DNA from: Mycoplasmatota bacterium
Lineage (GTDB): Bacteria > Bacillota_I > Bacilli_A > RF39 > UBA660
DNA length: 39,783 bases
Direction: 5' to 3'
Assembly: GCA_012727915.1 (NCBI GenBank)
Contig: JAAYGD010000002.1
Location: forward strand, 1-39,783
Shown: piece after piece, positions 31,203 to 39,360 of the stretch
Numbering within the stretch: position 1 is the stretch's first letter
Layout of the letters: the number at the start of each line of letters is the position of its first letter
The notes under the pieces: model-generated
Told to the model about the DNA's origin: nothing
Database searches by the model: none
What the model saw: only the letters and a program-made list of their open reading frames with translations
Translations under genes and position numbers: made by a program

Positions 31203-33632
31203 ATGGAAGAAAAAAATATTGATAAAATAGAAGATATAAATTTATCTTCAGAAATAAAAAATTCTTTTCTCGATTATTCTATGAGTGTTATTGTATCAAG
31301 AGCTATTCCTGATGTAAGAGATGGATTAAAACCAGTTCATAGAAGAATATTATATACTATGTATGAAGAAGGTATGACACCAGATAGAAAACATCAAAAA
31401 AGCGCTAATGCTGTTGGAGCTGTAATGGGACATTATCATCCTCATGGAGATTCAGCAATATACGATAGTATGGCTAGAATGGCTCAAGATTTCACATATA
31501 GGCACGTCCTTGTTGATGGTCATGGAAACTTTGGCTCAGGTGATGGCGATAGTCCGGCTGCTTCGCGTTATACAGAAGCTAGATTATCAAAAATATCAAT
31601 GGAGTTATTAAGAGACATAAACAAGAATACTGTTGATTTTATTGATAATTATGATGGTCAAAGAAAAGAACCAACTATACTTCCTTCTAGATTTCCTAAT
31701 ATATTAATTAATGGTAATATGGGTATTGCGGTAGGAATGGCAACAAATATACCTCCTCATAATTTGGGAGAAGTCATTGATGGCTGTGTTGCTTTTATAG
31801 ATAATCCTGATATTTCAGTATTAGAATTGATGCAACATATTAAAGGACCAGATTTTCCTACATATGGATTTATTATAGGAAATAGTGGAATAAAAAAAGC
31901 CTATGAAACAGGGAGAGGATCAATAACTTTAAGAGGAAAAGCAAAAATTATTGAAGAAGAAAACAAAAAAAGCCAAATTGTTATTACCGAAGTGCCTTAT
32001 CAAGTTAGCAAAACAAATGACTTAACTAAAAAAATTGGAGAATTAATTCGAAACAAGCAAATAGATGGTATAAGTGATTTGCATGATGAATCAACACTTG
32101 AAGGAATTAAATTAACAATTGATTTAAAAAAAGAAGCAAATGCAAACGTAGTTTTAAACAATCTATATAAACATACACCTTTACAAATAAATTATGGGAT
32201 TAATTTATTAATGTTGGTAGATGGAAGGCCTAAAACATTGGGCTTAAAAGAAATATTAAGATATTATGTAGAATATCAAAAAAGCATAATTGTACGAAGA
32301 ACACAATTCGATTTAGAAAAATCTAGAGCTAGAGAGCATATTTTAGAAGGATTAAAAATTGCATTAGATAATATTGACGAAATTGTTAAAATTTTAAAAA
32401 GTTCAAAAGACGATAATAAAGCAAAAGAAGAATTAAAATTAAGATTTGGACTAACTGATATACAGTCCGAAGCAATTTTAGAAATGAAATTAAGGAGATT
32501 GACTGGTCTCGAAAGAGGAAAAATCGAAGAAGAACTTAAACAATTATTAGAATTAATTAAAGAATTGGAATCAATTCTTAATGATTCTAAGAAAGTATTG
32601 GATATAATCAAAAAAGAGATGATTGAAATTAAAGACAAATATTCAAACGAAAGAAGAACTATTATAGATACTTCTTCTATTGAAAATATAGAAGACGAAG
32701 AATTGATAACAAGAGAAGAGATAATAGTTACACTTACGAATAATGGATATATAAAAAGATTACCTTTAGATACCTATAGAATACAAAATAGAGGCGGAAC
32801 AGGAATAAAAGGTATGAATACTAATGAAGAAGATTTTGTCGAGAATTTAATAATGCTAAATACTCATGATTATCTATTATTATTTTCAGATAAAGGGTTA
32901 ATTTACAGAATTAAAGGTTATGAGGTTCCAGAATTTAGTAGGCAATCAAAAGGTTTACCAATTGTAAACTTGATTCCTTTGGAAAAAGAAGAAAAAATAA
33001 CTTCAATATTAAAAATAACTAAAGAAGAAGAAAATAAATGCTTATTGTTTGTAACAAAAAGAGGATTAGTTAAAAGATGTAATGTTTCAGAGTTTGAAAA
33101 TATTAGAAAAACCGGAAAAATTGCTATTAAATTAAAAGAAAGCGATAAATTAATAGCGGTGTTAAAAACTGATGGCAATACCGAAGTAGTCATGGCTTCT
33201 TCCACCGGAAAAATGGTTAGATTCGATGAGAATGAGATAAGAATAATGGGAAGAAATGCAACAGGAGTAAGGGGAATTAATTTAGAAAAAGATGCTATAT
33301 GTATTGATGCAAACATATCTGATAGTAATAGCGAAGTATTGGTCGTAAGCGAAAATGGATATGGTAAAAGGACATCAATTGAAGAGTATAGAAAAACTAA
33401 AAGAGGTAGTAAGGGAGTTAAAACACTAAATGCTACTAATAAAACGGGTAAGATCGTTGCGTTTAAGCTTGTAAATAACGAAGAGGATTTAATGATAATA
33501 ACAGATTTTGGTATGATTATACGAATTCCTATAGTTCAAATATCAAAAATGAGTAGAGTCACTCAAGGAGTAAGATTAATTAATTTAAAAGAAAACCAAA
33601 AAGTATCATCTGTATTTAATATAAAAGAATAA
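31203..33632 (+). CDS. gyrA: DNA gyrase subunit A
   Basis: DNA-cleaving subunit of gyrase. 809 aa. [20 protein letters not shown] near the start; quinolone-region [19 protein letters not shown] keeps Ser and Asp at the usual resistance positions; active-site Tyr in [10 protein letters not shown]; coiled-coil gate region about 365-480; C-terminal pinwheel with six blades beginning near 500, with the GyrA box as [10 protein letters not shown] (QRRGGKG in relatives). The ATG at 31203 follows AAAGGAG; six earlier codons overlap gyrB and are rejected. It is immediately followed by the NBS/parS region. Confidence 0.99.
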   Translation: MEEKNIDKIEDINLSSEIKNSFLDYSMSVIVSRAIPDVRDGLKPVHRRILYTMYEEGMTPDRKHQKSANAVGAVMGHYHPHGDSAIYDSMARMAQDFTYRHVLVDGHGNFGSGDGDSPAASRYTEARLSKISMELLRDINKNTVDFIDNYDGQRKEPTILPSRFPNILINGNMGIAVGMATNIPPHNLGEVIDGCVAFIDNPDISVLELMQHIKGPDFPTYGFIIGNSGIKKAYETGRGSITLRGKAKIIEEENKKSQIVITEVPYQVSKTNDLTKKIGELIRNKQIDGISDLHDESTLEGIKLTIDLKKEANANVVLNNLYKHTPLQINYGINLLMLVDGRPKTLGLKEILRYYVEYQKSIIVRRTQFDLEKSRAREHILEGLKIALDNIDEIVKILKSSKDDNKAKEELKLRFGLTDIQSEAILEMKLRRLTGLERGKIEEELKQLLELIKELESILNDSKKVLDIIKKEMIEIKDKYSNERRTIIDTSSIENIEDEELITREEIIVTLTNNGYIKRLPLDTYRIQNRGGTGIKGMNTNEEDFVENLIMLNTHDYLLLFSDKGLIYRIKGYEVPEFSRQSKGLPIVNLIPLEKEEKITSILKITKEEENKCLLFVTKRGLVKRCNVSEFENIRKTGKIAIKLKESDKLIAVLKTDGNTEVVMASSTGKMVRFDENEIRIMGRNATGVRGINLEKDAICIDANISDSNSEVLVVSENGYGKRTSIEEYRKTKRGSKGVKTLNATNKTGKIVAFKLVNNEEDLMIITDFGMIIRIPIVQISKMSRVTQGVRLINLKENQKVSSVFNIKE

Positions 33633-33649
33633 TGATAAACATGCATTTT

Positions 33650-33663
33650 ATTTCCCGGGAAAT
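33650..33663. promoter_or_regulatory. Noc-binding site 1 (NBS)
   Basis: ATTTCCCGGGAAAT, a perfect match to the published Noc site and symmetric over 18 bp (33648-33665). Seventeen bases after the gyrA stop. Confidence 0.9.
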
Positions 33664-33666
33664 AAT

Positions 33667-33694
33667 AAAAAATATTTCCCGGGAAATATTTTTT
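33667..33694 (+). terminator. Noc-binding site 2 within a 28-bp palindrome that can terminate gyrA
   Basis: ATTTCCCGGGAAAT at 33674-33687 is flanked by AAAAAAT and ATTTTTT, giving a 28-bp perfect palindrome ending in T6. As RNA it forms a 12-14-bp stem with a U tail, so it can serve both as gyrA terminator and Noc site. Centre-to-centre distance to NBS 1 is 24 bp. Confidence 0.85.
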
Positions 33695-33696
33695 AA

Positions 33697-33712
33697 TGTT
33701 CCACGTGAAACA
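33697..33712. promoter_or_regulatory. parS site 1
   Basis: TGTTCCACGTGAAACA, one symmetric-base difference from the canonical ParB site TGTTTCACGTGAAACA. It begins three bases after the NBS 2 palindrome. Confidence 0.93.
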
Positions 33713-33739
33713 TAAACCAGATTAAAAGATATAGAACAA

Positions 33740-33755
33740 TGTTCCACGTGAAACA
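33740..33755. promoter_or_regulatory. parS site 2
   Basis: TGTTCCACGTGAAACA, identical to site 1, in the second 43-bp unit. Confidence 0.93.
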
Positions 33756-33782
33756 TAAGCAAGATTAAAAGATATAGAACAA

Positions 33783-33798
33783 TGTTCCACGTGAAACA
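33783..33798. promoter_or_regulatory. parS site 3
   Basis: TGTTCCACGTGAAACA in the third 43-bp unit, 55 bases before the SRP RNA -35 element. Confidence 0.93.
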
Positions 33799-33852
33799 TA
33801 AGCAAGATTAAAAGATATAGAACAAAGCTTCAAACAAAACTAAGCAAATAAG

Positions 33853-33881
33853 TTGATAAATTTTCGTTATTATAATATACT
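33853..33881 (+). promoter_or_regulatory. SRP RNA promoter
   Basis: TTGATA (33853-33858), 17-base spacer, TATACT (33876-33881); the start six bases later (33888) coincides with the first base of the closing SRP stem. Same hexamers as the rpmE promoter. Confidence 0.75.
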
Positions 33882-33887
33882 TATATA

Positions 33888-33968
33888 GACGTAACAAACC
33901 CCTTAATATAATTGGTCAGGATCGAAAGATAGCAGCCCTATTAAGTGGGATTGTGTACGTCGTTTTTT
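33888..33968 (+). ncRNA. ffs: Compact signal recognition particle RNA (4.5S type) with own terminator
   Basis: RNA scaffold that binds Ffh and FtsY for co-translational targeting. The universal domain IV is clear: GGTCAGG at 33914-33920, hairpin ATC-GAAA-GAT and AGCAGCCC. The outer helix pairs GACGTA with TACGTC, then ACAA/TTGT, CCC/GGG and TTAATA/TATTAA, so the RNA is about 74 bases (33888-33961) and the closing stem plus T6 (33963-33968) can end transcription. The Alu domain of most Bacilli SRP RNAs is missing. The tetraloop is GAAA instead of the common GGAA. In B. subtilis scr lies between tadA and dnaX; here it is just before tadA. Confidence 0.9.
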
Positions 33969-33970
33969 AA

Positions 33971-33986
33971 TGTTCCACGTGGAACA
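33971..33986. promoter_or_regulatory. parS site 4
   Basis: TGTTCCACGTGGAACA, a fully symmetric parS variant, two bases after the SRP RNA T run and 13 bases before the tadA start. The 19 bases TTTTTTAATGTTCCACGTG also occur at parS 1. Confidence 0.88.
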
Positions 33987-33999
33987 TAAAAGGAGAATT

Positions 34000-34431
34000 A
34001 TGAACGAAGAAAAGTATATGAAAATAGCAATTAAAGAAGCAAGAAAAGCTTTTCTTAATAAAGAAATACCTGTAGGAGCAGTTATAGTATATAAAAATAA
34101 AATAATAGCAAAAGGATATAACAAGAAAGAAAAAACAAACAATCCACTTAATCACGCAGAAATTATTGCAATAAAAAAAGCGTGTAATAAATTAAAAGAT
34201 TGGAGATTAAATGAATGTTTACTATTTGTAAACTTGGAACCTTGTTTAATGTGTATGGGAGCAATAATTGAATGCAGAATTAAAAAAGTTTACTGTTCTG
34301 TAAAAAACAAACAATTCAATTCATCTTATAATAAAATGATAAAGGAAAGAAAACCAAATATTTCGTATGGATTGTGCGAAAAAGAATCAACCTTGTTAAT
34401 TAATGATTTTTTTAGAGAAATAAGAAAATAA
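34000..34431 (+). CDS. tadA: tRNA-specific adenosine-34 deaminase
   Basis: Converts A34 to inosine in tRNA-Arg(ACG). 143 aa. Zinc and catalytic motifs HAEIIAI (about 47-53) and PCLMCMGA (about 77-84); helix EEKYMKIAIKEARKAF and EIPVGAVIVY are typical of TadA. The ATG at 34000 follows AAAGGAG; an upstream in-frame ATG at 33970 lies in parS 4 and is rejected. No separate promoter is seen between the SRP RNA and this gene, so read-through or a promoter in the parS region is likely. Confidence 0.97.
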   Translation: MNEEKYMKIAIKEARKAFLNKEIPVGAVIVYKNKIIAKGYNKKEKTNNPLNHAEIIAIKKACNKLKDWRLNECLLFVNLEPCLMCMGAIIECRIKKVYCSVKNKQFNSSYNKMIKERKPNISYGLCEKESTLLINDFFREIRK

Positions 34432-34466
34432 AAAAATTTTAATAATAAAAGAAATAAAATACATGA

Positions 34467-34472
34467 TATAAT
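34467..34472 (+). promoter_or_regulatory. Extended -10 upstream of dnaX
   Basis: TGA-TATAAT with TATAAT at 34467-34472 and no clear -35, 28 bases before the dnaX start. It probably drives dnaX-ebfC-recR-holB-ricT. Confidence 0.5.
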
Positions 34473-34499
34473 TAATCTATCATTTAAGGAGGACAAATT

Positions 34500-36158
34500 A
34501 TGCAATATAAAGCATTATATAGAAAATATAGACCACTTGATTTTGATGATTTAATTGGTCAAGATGCTATAGTTAAAACACTAAAAAACTCTTTAAAAAA
34601 CAATAAAATAGGCCACGCCTATTTATTTACTGGTACAAGAGGAACTGGAAAAACAAGTGTTGCTAAAATGTTTGCCAATATTGTTAATTGCGAAGATTTA
34701 ATTGATGGTCTACCTTGTGGTAAATGCAAGATATGTAATACAACAAAGAAAGATGATAATCCCGATATTATTGAAATAGATGCTGCATCAAATAATGGTG
34801 TAGATGAAATTAGAGAAATAAAAAATAAAGCTACATTTGTGCCCGTTATAAGTAAATATAAAGTATATATAATTGATGAAGTACATATGCTTTCAATTGG
34901 AGCTTTCAATGCCTTATTAAAAACATTAGAAGAGCCTCCATCTCACGCTATTTTTATTTTGGCAACTACTGAGCCACATAAGATACCTATTACAATAATA
35001 TCTAGATGTCAAAGATTTGATTTTAAAAAAATTTCAATTGTTGATATTAAAAAGAGATTAAAATATATAGCTGACAAAGAAAAAATATCAATAGAAGATG
35101 ATTGCATAAATGAGCTTGCTATATTATCGGATGGGTCACTTAGAGATGCTATTGGACTATTAGATCAAGTTAATTCGTTTTCAGAAGGAAATATAACCCT
35201 TGATAATTTATATGAATTAACAGGAAATGTTGGAATTCCATTGATTTGTAATATTATTGAGCATTTATTAAATAATAATATTAACAAATTAATTGAAATA
35301 TATGATAATTTATATGAAAAAGGCGCCAACTTTCAAAAAATAGCTGAAACTATGTTAGAAGTATTAACTAATGTATTAATTTCAAAAAATGCAAAAAAAT
35401 ATTTTAATAAAAAAGATATTTATTATAAAGAAGAAATTGAAAAGTTGGAAAAAATTTCAAATAGAGAAATATTACATAATATAATTATTGATATTAATGT
35501 TTTATTGGATAACATGTCAAATAGTTCTAATTCCAGCTTATTATTTGAATTATTTTTGTTAAAAACAATAGATTTAGGAAATAAAACTGATAAAAAAGAT
35601 GATAACAATAACATTGTATCCGAAATTGATGAGAAGAAAATGGTGGTGGATTTAAAAAATAAAGATAATGAAAATATTAAGAATGACAATTATTTATTGA
35701 AACACGCTTTGGTGAATAATACTATTGCATTAGCATGCAAGGAATATAAAAATGAAATTAAAGAATTATTTTCAAACATTGATAAGTATTTGTTAGATTC
35801 AAAGACAAAGAATATTGCAACATTATTGATGGATTGTAACATAAATGCTGCGAGCGATGATCATTTATTATTAACATATAAATATGAAAGTTTAGTTATT
35901 GAACATGACAAAAATATTAATAAAATTGAAAAAATATTAAATGAATTGACAAAAAGAAAATATAAAGTTGTTGCAATTAGTGAAGATAAATGGAAAGAAG
36001 TAAGACCTAAATTTGTAGAATTAAAGAAAAATAATTCTAAAATAGAGTTAATGGATGAAAAAAAAGATGATACAATATCATGCGTAGTAGAAGAGTTAAA
36101 TGATATAGACAAAACTATTAATGAATTTGGATTAGAAATTATTGAAGTGGAGGAATAA
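34500..36158 (+). CDS. dnaX: DNA polymerase III subunits gamma and tau
   Basis: Clamp-loader ATPase. 552 aa. YKALYRKYRPLDFDDLIGQD start; Walker A GTRGTGKTS (about residues 45-53); zinc ligands C-x8-C-x2-C-x2-C in the CEDLIDGLPCGKCKIC segment; Walker B IIDEVHML; SRC motif with arginine finger in ISRCQRFDFKK; domain III to about 370; a charged low-complexity linker rich in Lys/Asp/Asn (about 362-400); a tau-like C-terminal domain. No clear programmed frameshift signal was found. Strong ribosome site (TTAAGGAGGACAAATT). First of the dnaX-ebfC-recR-holB-ricT run. Confidence 0.97.
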   Translation: MQYKALYRKYRPLDFDDLIGQDAIVKTLKNSLKNNKIGHAYLFTGTRGTGKTSVAKMFANIVNCEDLIDGLPCGKCKICNTTKKDDNPDIIEIDAASNNGVDEIREIKNKATFVPVISKYKVYIIDEVHMLSIGAFNALLKTLEEPPSHAIFILATTEPHKIPITIISRCQRFDFKKISIVDIKKRLKYIADKEKISIEDDCINELAILSDGSLRDAIGLLDQVNSFSEGNITLDNLYELTGNVGIPLICNIIEHLLNNNINKLIEIYDNLYEKGANFQKIAETMLEVLTNVLISKNAKKYFNKKDIYYKEEIEKLEKISNREILHNIIIDINVLLDNMSNSSNSSLLFELFLLKTIDLGNKTDKKDDNNNIVSEIDEKKMVVDLKNKDNENIKNDNYLLKHALVNNTIALACKEYKNEIKELFSNIDKYLLDSKTKNIATLLMDCNINAASDDHLLLTYKYESLVIEHDKNINKIEKILNELTKRKYKVVAISEDKWKEVRPKFVELKKNNSKIELMDEKKDDTISCVVEELNDIDKTINEFGLEIIEVEE

Positions 36159-36160
36159 TT

Positions 36161-36454
36161 ATGAATATGCAAGCAATGATGCAACAAGCACAAAAAATTC
36201 AAAAAGAAATAGCTAAAGCTAAAAACGAAATTAATGATAAAGAGTTTGAAATAACAAAGTCTTTTATAACTGTAAAAGCTAATGGAAAAAAAGAAATAAT
36301 TAAGTTAAATATAAACGAAAAAAACTTAAATGAAGAAGACATAGATATTTTAGAAGATCTTTTAACTGTAACAATAAATGAATTGTTTAAAAAAATTGAT
36401 CAAGAAACAGAATCAAAACTTGGAAAATACGGCATAGGTTCGTTAGGTTTTTAA
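36161..36454 (+). CDS. ebfC: YbaB/EbfC family nucleoid-associated protein
   Basis: Small dimeric DNA-binding protein. 97 aa. Begins MNMQAMMQQAQKIQKEI, the family's Met/Gln-rich helix, followed by a central beta sheet (FITVKANGKKEIIKLNI) and C-terminal helix with the LEDLLTVTINELFKK pattern; ends SKLGKYGIGSLGF. Two bases after the dnaX stop and one base before recR, the classic dnaX-ybaB-recR trio. Ribosome site GGAGG upstream, in the dnaX end. Confidence 0.96.
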   Translation: MNMQAMMQQAQKIQKEIAKAKNEINDKEFEITKSFITVKANGKKEIIKLNINEKNLNEEDIDILEDLLTVTINELFKKIDQETESKLGKYGIGSLGF

Positions 36455-36455
36455 T

Positions 36456-37058
36456 ATGAATTATCCAGATAGTTTAAACAATTTGATTGAAAATTTCAAA
36501 AAAATGCCTGGAATTGGTGAGAAAACAGCCGAAAGATTAGCGTTCAGTGTTTTAAACTTTGATCAAGACGATATTGATAGTTTCTCAAAATCAATAAAAG
36601 AAATTAAAAGTAAATTAAAAAAATGTGTTGTATGTAATAATTTAACTGAATCAGAAAAATGTAATATATGTGATGATTTATCCAGAGATAATTCAATTAT
36701 TTGTGTTGTTGAGGACACTAAAAATCTTTACTTATTTGAAAAAGCTGGAAATTATAATGGTAAATATCATGTATTAGATGGATTGATTTCTCCATTAAAT
36801 GGAATTAATCCTGAAGATATAAATATCGATTCATTAATAAATAGAGTTCATAAAGAGAATACAAAAGAAGTAATAATTGCAGTTAAACCAACAATTGAGG
36901 GAGAAACCACTTCGTTATATATATTAAAACTTCTTAAAGATACAAATGTAGTTGTATCAAAAATCGCTCATGGAGTTCCTCTTGGATCCGATATGGAATA
37001 TTTGGATGCATTGACATTAGAAATGGCAATGAATGATAGAAAAAAAATTTCAGAATAG
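36456..37058 (+). CDS. recR: Recombination mediator RecR
   Basis: Acts with RecF and RecO at single-strand gaps. 200 aa. Helix-hairpin-helix KMPGIGEKTAERLAF (about 15-29), zinc finger with CVVCNN and CNICDD (about 56-74), a TOPRIM domain starting ICVVEDTKNLYLFEK, and the Walker-B-like end KIAHGVPLGSDMEYLD. Its ribosome site is within the end of ebfC. RecF, encoded 8 kb upstream, is also present in the window. Confidence 0.97.
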   Translation: MNYPDSLNNLIENFKKMPGIGEKTAERLAFSVLNFDQDDIDSFSKSIKEIKSKLKKCVVCNNLTESEKCNICDDLSRDNSIICVVEDTKNLYLFEKAGNYNGKYHVLDGLISPLNGINPEDINIDSLINRVHKENTKEVIIAVKPTIEGETTSLYILKLLKDTNVVVSKIAHGVPLGSDMEYLDALTLEMAMNDRKKISE

Positions 37059-37070
37059 AGATGATTTTTT

Positions 37071-37985
37071 ATGGATGGATATAAACTGGAAACATATGAT
37101 AAATTTAAAGGCTATTTAAAGAACCTTTCTCATGCATATATATTTGTCAATAATGGTGATGTTAATTTTGAAAACATAGTATATTATTTTGCGGCATTAA
37201 TAACAAATAATTTTAATAATGATGACAATATAGATATTATAATTCGTTCAATAAAAGAAAATACCCATACTGAAATTAGACAAATAAAGCCTGAAGGTTT
37301 ATGGATAAAAAAAGAACAATTAGTTGATTTAAAAAATGAATTTAAATCAAAATCCTTAAATAGTTCAAAAAAGATATATATAATTAAAGAAATAGAAAAA
37401 TTAAATAAATATTCTGCAAATAGTATATTAAAGTTTTTAGAAGAGCCAGAAGAGGATATAATAGCAATTCTAACTACCAATAATATTAATTCAGTATATA
37501 GTACTATTGTATCTAGATGCCAAAAGATTATTTTGCCAAACCAAGGAAACAAAACAGACTATATACTTAATCTTTTTTCAGAAAAAAATTTTAGTAATCT
37601 TAATATTGATAAAAATAATATTGAAGAATTTGTTAATAGCGTTATAAATTTTATATATTTATATGAAGAAAATGGAATTAATGTGATTTGTTATTCAAAA
37701 GATTCGTTTTATAAAACTTATAACAAAAGAGAAGAACTTGAAGTGTCTTTTCAGATAATGATATTATTTTATAAAGATATATTGTATTACTTGAGGAACA
37801 AATCAATTTATGTCTTTAGTAATTACGAAGAGTTCATAAAAAAAATTGCTGAATTTAATAACCAATCAGATATAATAAATAAGATAAAGGTATTAATGCA
37901 AAAAAAAGATTTGATAAAATATAATATTAATGTTAATCTATTATTTGATTCTTTAGTATTAGAATTTGAAGGAGAATATATATGA
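37071..37985 (+). CDS. holB: DNA polymerase III subunit delta prime
   Basis: Clamp-loader stator subunit. 304 aa. Only the AAA+ core is well conserved: SHAYIFVNN near the start, IYIIKEIEKLNKYSANSILKFLEEPEED (quoted by its LKFLEEPEE core), and TIVSRCQKIILP, the SRC motif. The Walker A lysine is absent, as usual for delta prime. Weakly conserved helical C-terminus. It is 12 bases from recR with little ribosome site (ATGATTTTT region) and overlaps ricT by four bases. Identification rests on the SRC motif and gene order recR-holB-ricT. Confidence 0.9.
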   Translation: MDGYKLETYDKFKGYLKNLSHAYIFVNNGDVNFENIVYYFAALITNNFNNDDNIDIIIRSIKENTHTEIRQIKPEGLWIKKEQLVDLKNEFKSKSLNSSKKIYIIKEIEKLNKYSANSILKFLEEPEEDIIAILTTNNINSVYSTIVSRCQKIILPNQGNKTDYILNLFSEKNFSNLNIDKNNIEEFVNSVINFIYLYEENGINVICYSKDSFYKTYNKREELEVSFQIMILFYKDILYYLRNKSIYVFSNYEEFIKKIAEFNNQSDIINKIKVLMQKKDLIKYNINVNLLFDSLVLEFEGEYI

Positions 37986-38767
37986 TGGATGTAATAGGAG
38001 TATCTTTTGAAGAAAATAGTAAAATATATTATTTTTTTCCAAATAATTTATCTTTAAAAAAAGGAGAAAAAGTTATTGTTGAGACCGAAAGGGGTAGTCA
38101 AATTGGAGATGCTGTTACTGAAATAATGAAAATAAATAGCGAAAAAATAAATTCCATTTTAAAGAAAGTTATTAGAATTGCAACTTTAGAAGATATGAAT
38201 AAGGCCAAAAAAAATAAAGTAGATGCTGTATTAGCTAAGAAAAAGTGTGAAGAATTAATAAAAGAGTTTAAAATAAATATGTCAATAATTAGCGCTACTT
38301 ACACATTTGACAGATCACAATTATTATTTCATTTTTTATCAGATGAAAGAGTAGATTTTAGAAAACTTGCAAAAGAATTAGCAAATATATATAGAACAAG
38401 AATTGAATTAAGACAAGTAGGAGTTAGAGATAAAGCAAAGGAAATTGGTGGAATCGGAGTATGTGGAAGATGTCTTTGTTGCTCAACCTTCTTAAAATCA
38501 TTTGATTCCTTATCTATAAACATGGCTAAAAATCAAAATATGTCATTAACTCCAAATAAAATAAACGGATCTTGTGGTAGATTATTATGTTGTTTAGGAT
38601 ATGAAAACAATTTATACGAGGAATTTAGAGAGGGATTGCCAAGTATAGGAGAAAAAATCAAGACAAATAATGGACAAAAAAGAGTAATTTCAGTAGATAT
38701 TTTAAGTAGATCATACAAAACGTTAAATGAAAATGATGAAATTGAAACTGTTTATTTAGATAAATAA
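37982..38767 (+). CDS. ricT: RicT/YaaT PSP1-domain iron-sulfur protein
   Basis: Component of the Y (RicAFT) complex that stimulates RNase Y processing in Bacillus. 261 aa. PSP1 domain (residues about 1-140) with VIVETERGSQIGDAV and FDRSQLLFHFLSDERVDFRKLAKELA (given here by key residues), followed by GGIGVCGRCLCCSTF and NGSCGRLLCCLGYE, the cysteine clusters that bind a [4Fe-4S] cluster. The start overlaps the holB stop (ATGA); the second ATG three bases later is equally possible. In B. subtilis it also follows holB. Confidence 0.96.
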   Translation: MMDVIGVSFEENSKIYYFFPNNLSLKKGEKVIVETERGSQIGDAVTEIMKINSEKINSILKKVIRIATLEDMNKAKKNKVDAVLAKKKCEELIKEFKINMSIISATYTFDRSQLLFHFLSDERVDFRKLAKELANIYRTRIELRQVGVRDKAKEIGGIGVCGRCLCCSTFLKSFDSLSINMAKNQNMSLTPNKINGSCGRLLCCLGYENNLYEEFREGLPSIGEKIKTNNGQKRVISVDILSRSYKTLNENDEIETVYLDK

Positions 38768-38782
38768 GAGGGTGAATTATAT

Positions 38783-39346
38783 ATGAAAATGATTGTTGGA
38801 TTAGGAAATCCCGGTATATTATATAAAAATACAAGACATAATATTGGATTTTATTTTTTAGATAGTTTTTGTAAAAATAACAACATATCTATGAAAAACA
38901 GAAAGTTTTTTGGCAATTATTCTATTACAACTATAAAAAATACAAAGGTTTTGTTTTTAAAACCATTAAAATATATAAATTTATCTGGAGAAGTAATAAA
39001 AAAATACTGTGATTTTTATAAAATATCTATTGATGATATTTTAATAATACATGATGATATGGATATTGAAGTAGGAAATATTAAATTAAAAGCATCTGGA
39101 AGTAGTGCTGGACATAATGGATTAAAAAACATAGAGTTATGTCTTAATACAAAAGATTACAAAAGGTTAAAAATTGGAATTTCAAAGAATAAATTAATTG
39201 AATCCAAAGATTATGTTTTGGGCAAATATTCAGAAGAAGAAAAAAATATATTTGAAAATCTTGAAAACACAATAAATGATATAATATTGGATTTTTTAGA
39301 TCTTGATTTTAATATTTTAATGAGCAAATATAATATAAACAGATAA
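38783..39346 (+). CDS. pth: Peptidyl-tRNA hydrolase
   Basis: Releases tRNA from aborted peptidyl-tRNA. 187 aa. VGLGNPGILYKNTRHNIGF (about 5-23) has the catalytic His in RHNIGF; KPLKYINLSG binds substrate; IIHDDMDIEVG with the catalytic Asp; GSSAGHNGLKNIE. Ribosome site GGGTGAATT. It is 15 bases after ricT and 14 before mfd, the order pth-mfd found in Bacillota. Confidence 0.98.
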   Translation: MKMIVGLGNPGILYKNTRHNIGFYFLDSFCKNNNISMKNRKFFGNYSITTIKNTKVLFLKPLKYINLSGEVIKKYCDFYKISIDDILIIHDDMDIEVGNIKLKASGSSAGHNGLKNIELCLNTKDYKRLKIGISKNKLIESKDYVLGKYSEEEKNIFENLENTINDIILDFLDLDFNILMSKYNINR

Positions 39347-39360
39347 AACTTGGAGGATAC

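Larger units (their letters stand above)
33697..33825. repeat. 43-bp tandem repeats carrying parS 1-3
   Basis: Three units start at 33697, 33740 and 33783, exactly 43 bp apart; each has parS followed by TAAGCAAGATTAAAAGATAT and AGAACAA. Unit 1 differs slightly (AAACCAGATT). Spacing is about four helical turns, so the three sites lie on nearly the same DNA face. Confidence 0.9.

Noticed and set aside
33697-33825. 43-bp repeats as a CRISPR array
   Set aside because: The repeats are contiguous, with no unique spacers, and each contains a parS palindrome.
33970-34000. Upstream start of tadA at 33970
   Set aside because: That ATG is part of parS 4; the ATG at 34000 has AAAGGAG and gives the usual TadA start.
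35580-35650. Programmed frameshift in dnaX giving a short gamma subunit
   Set aside because: An A-run is present but does not form a slippery heptamer in the reading frame, and no downstream stem-loop was seen.
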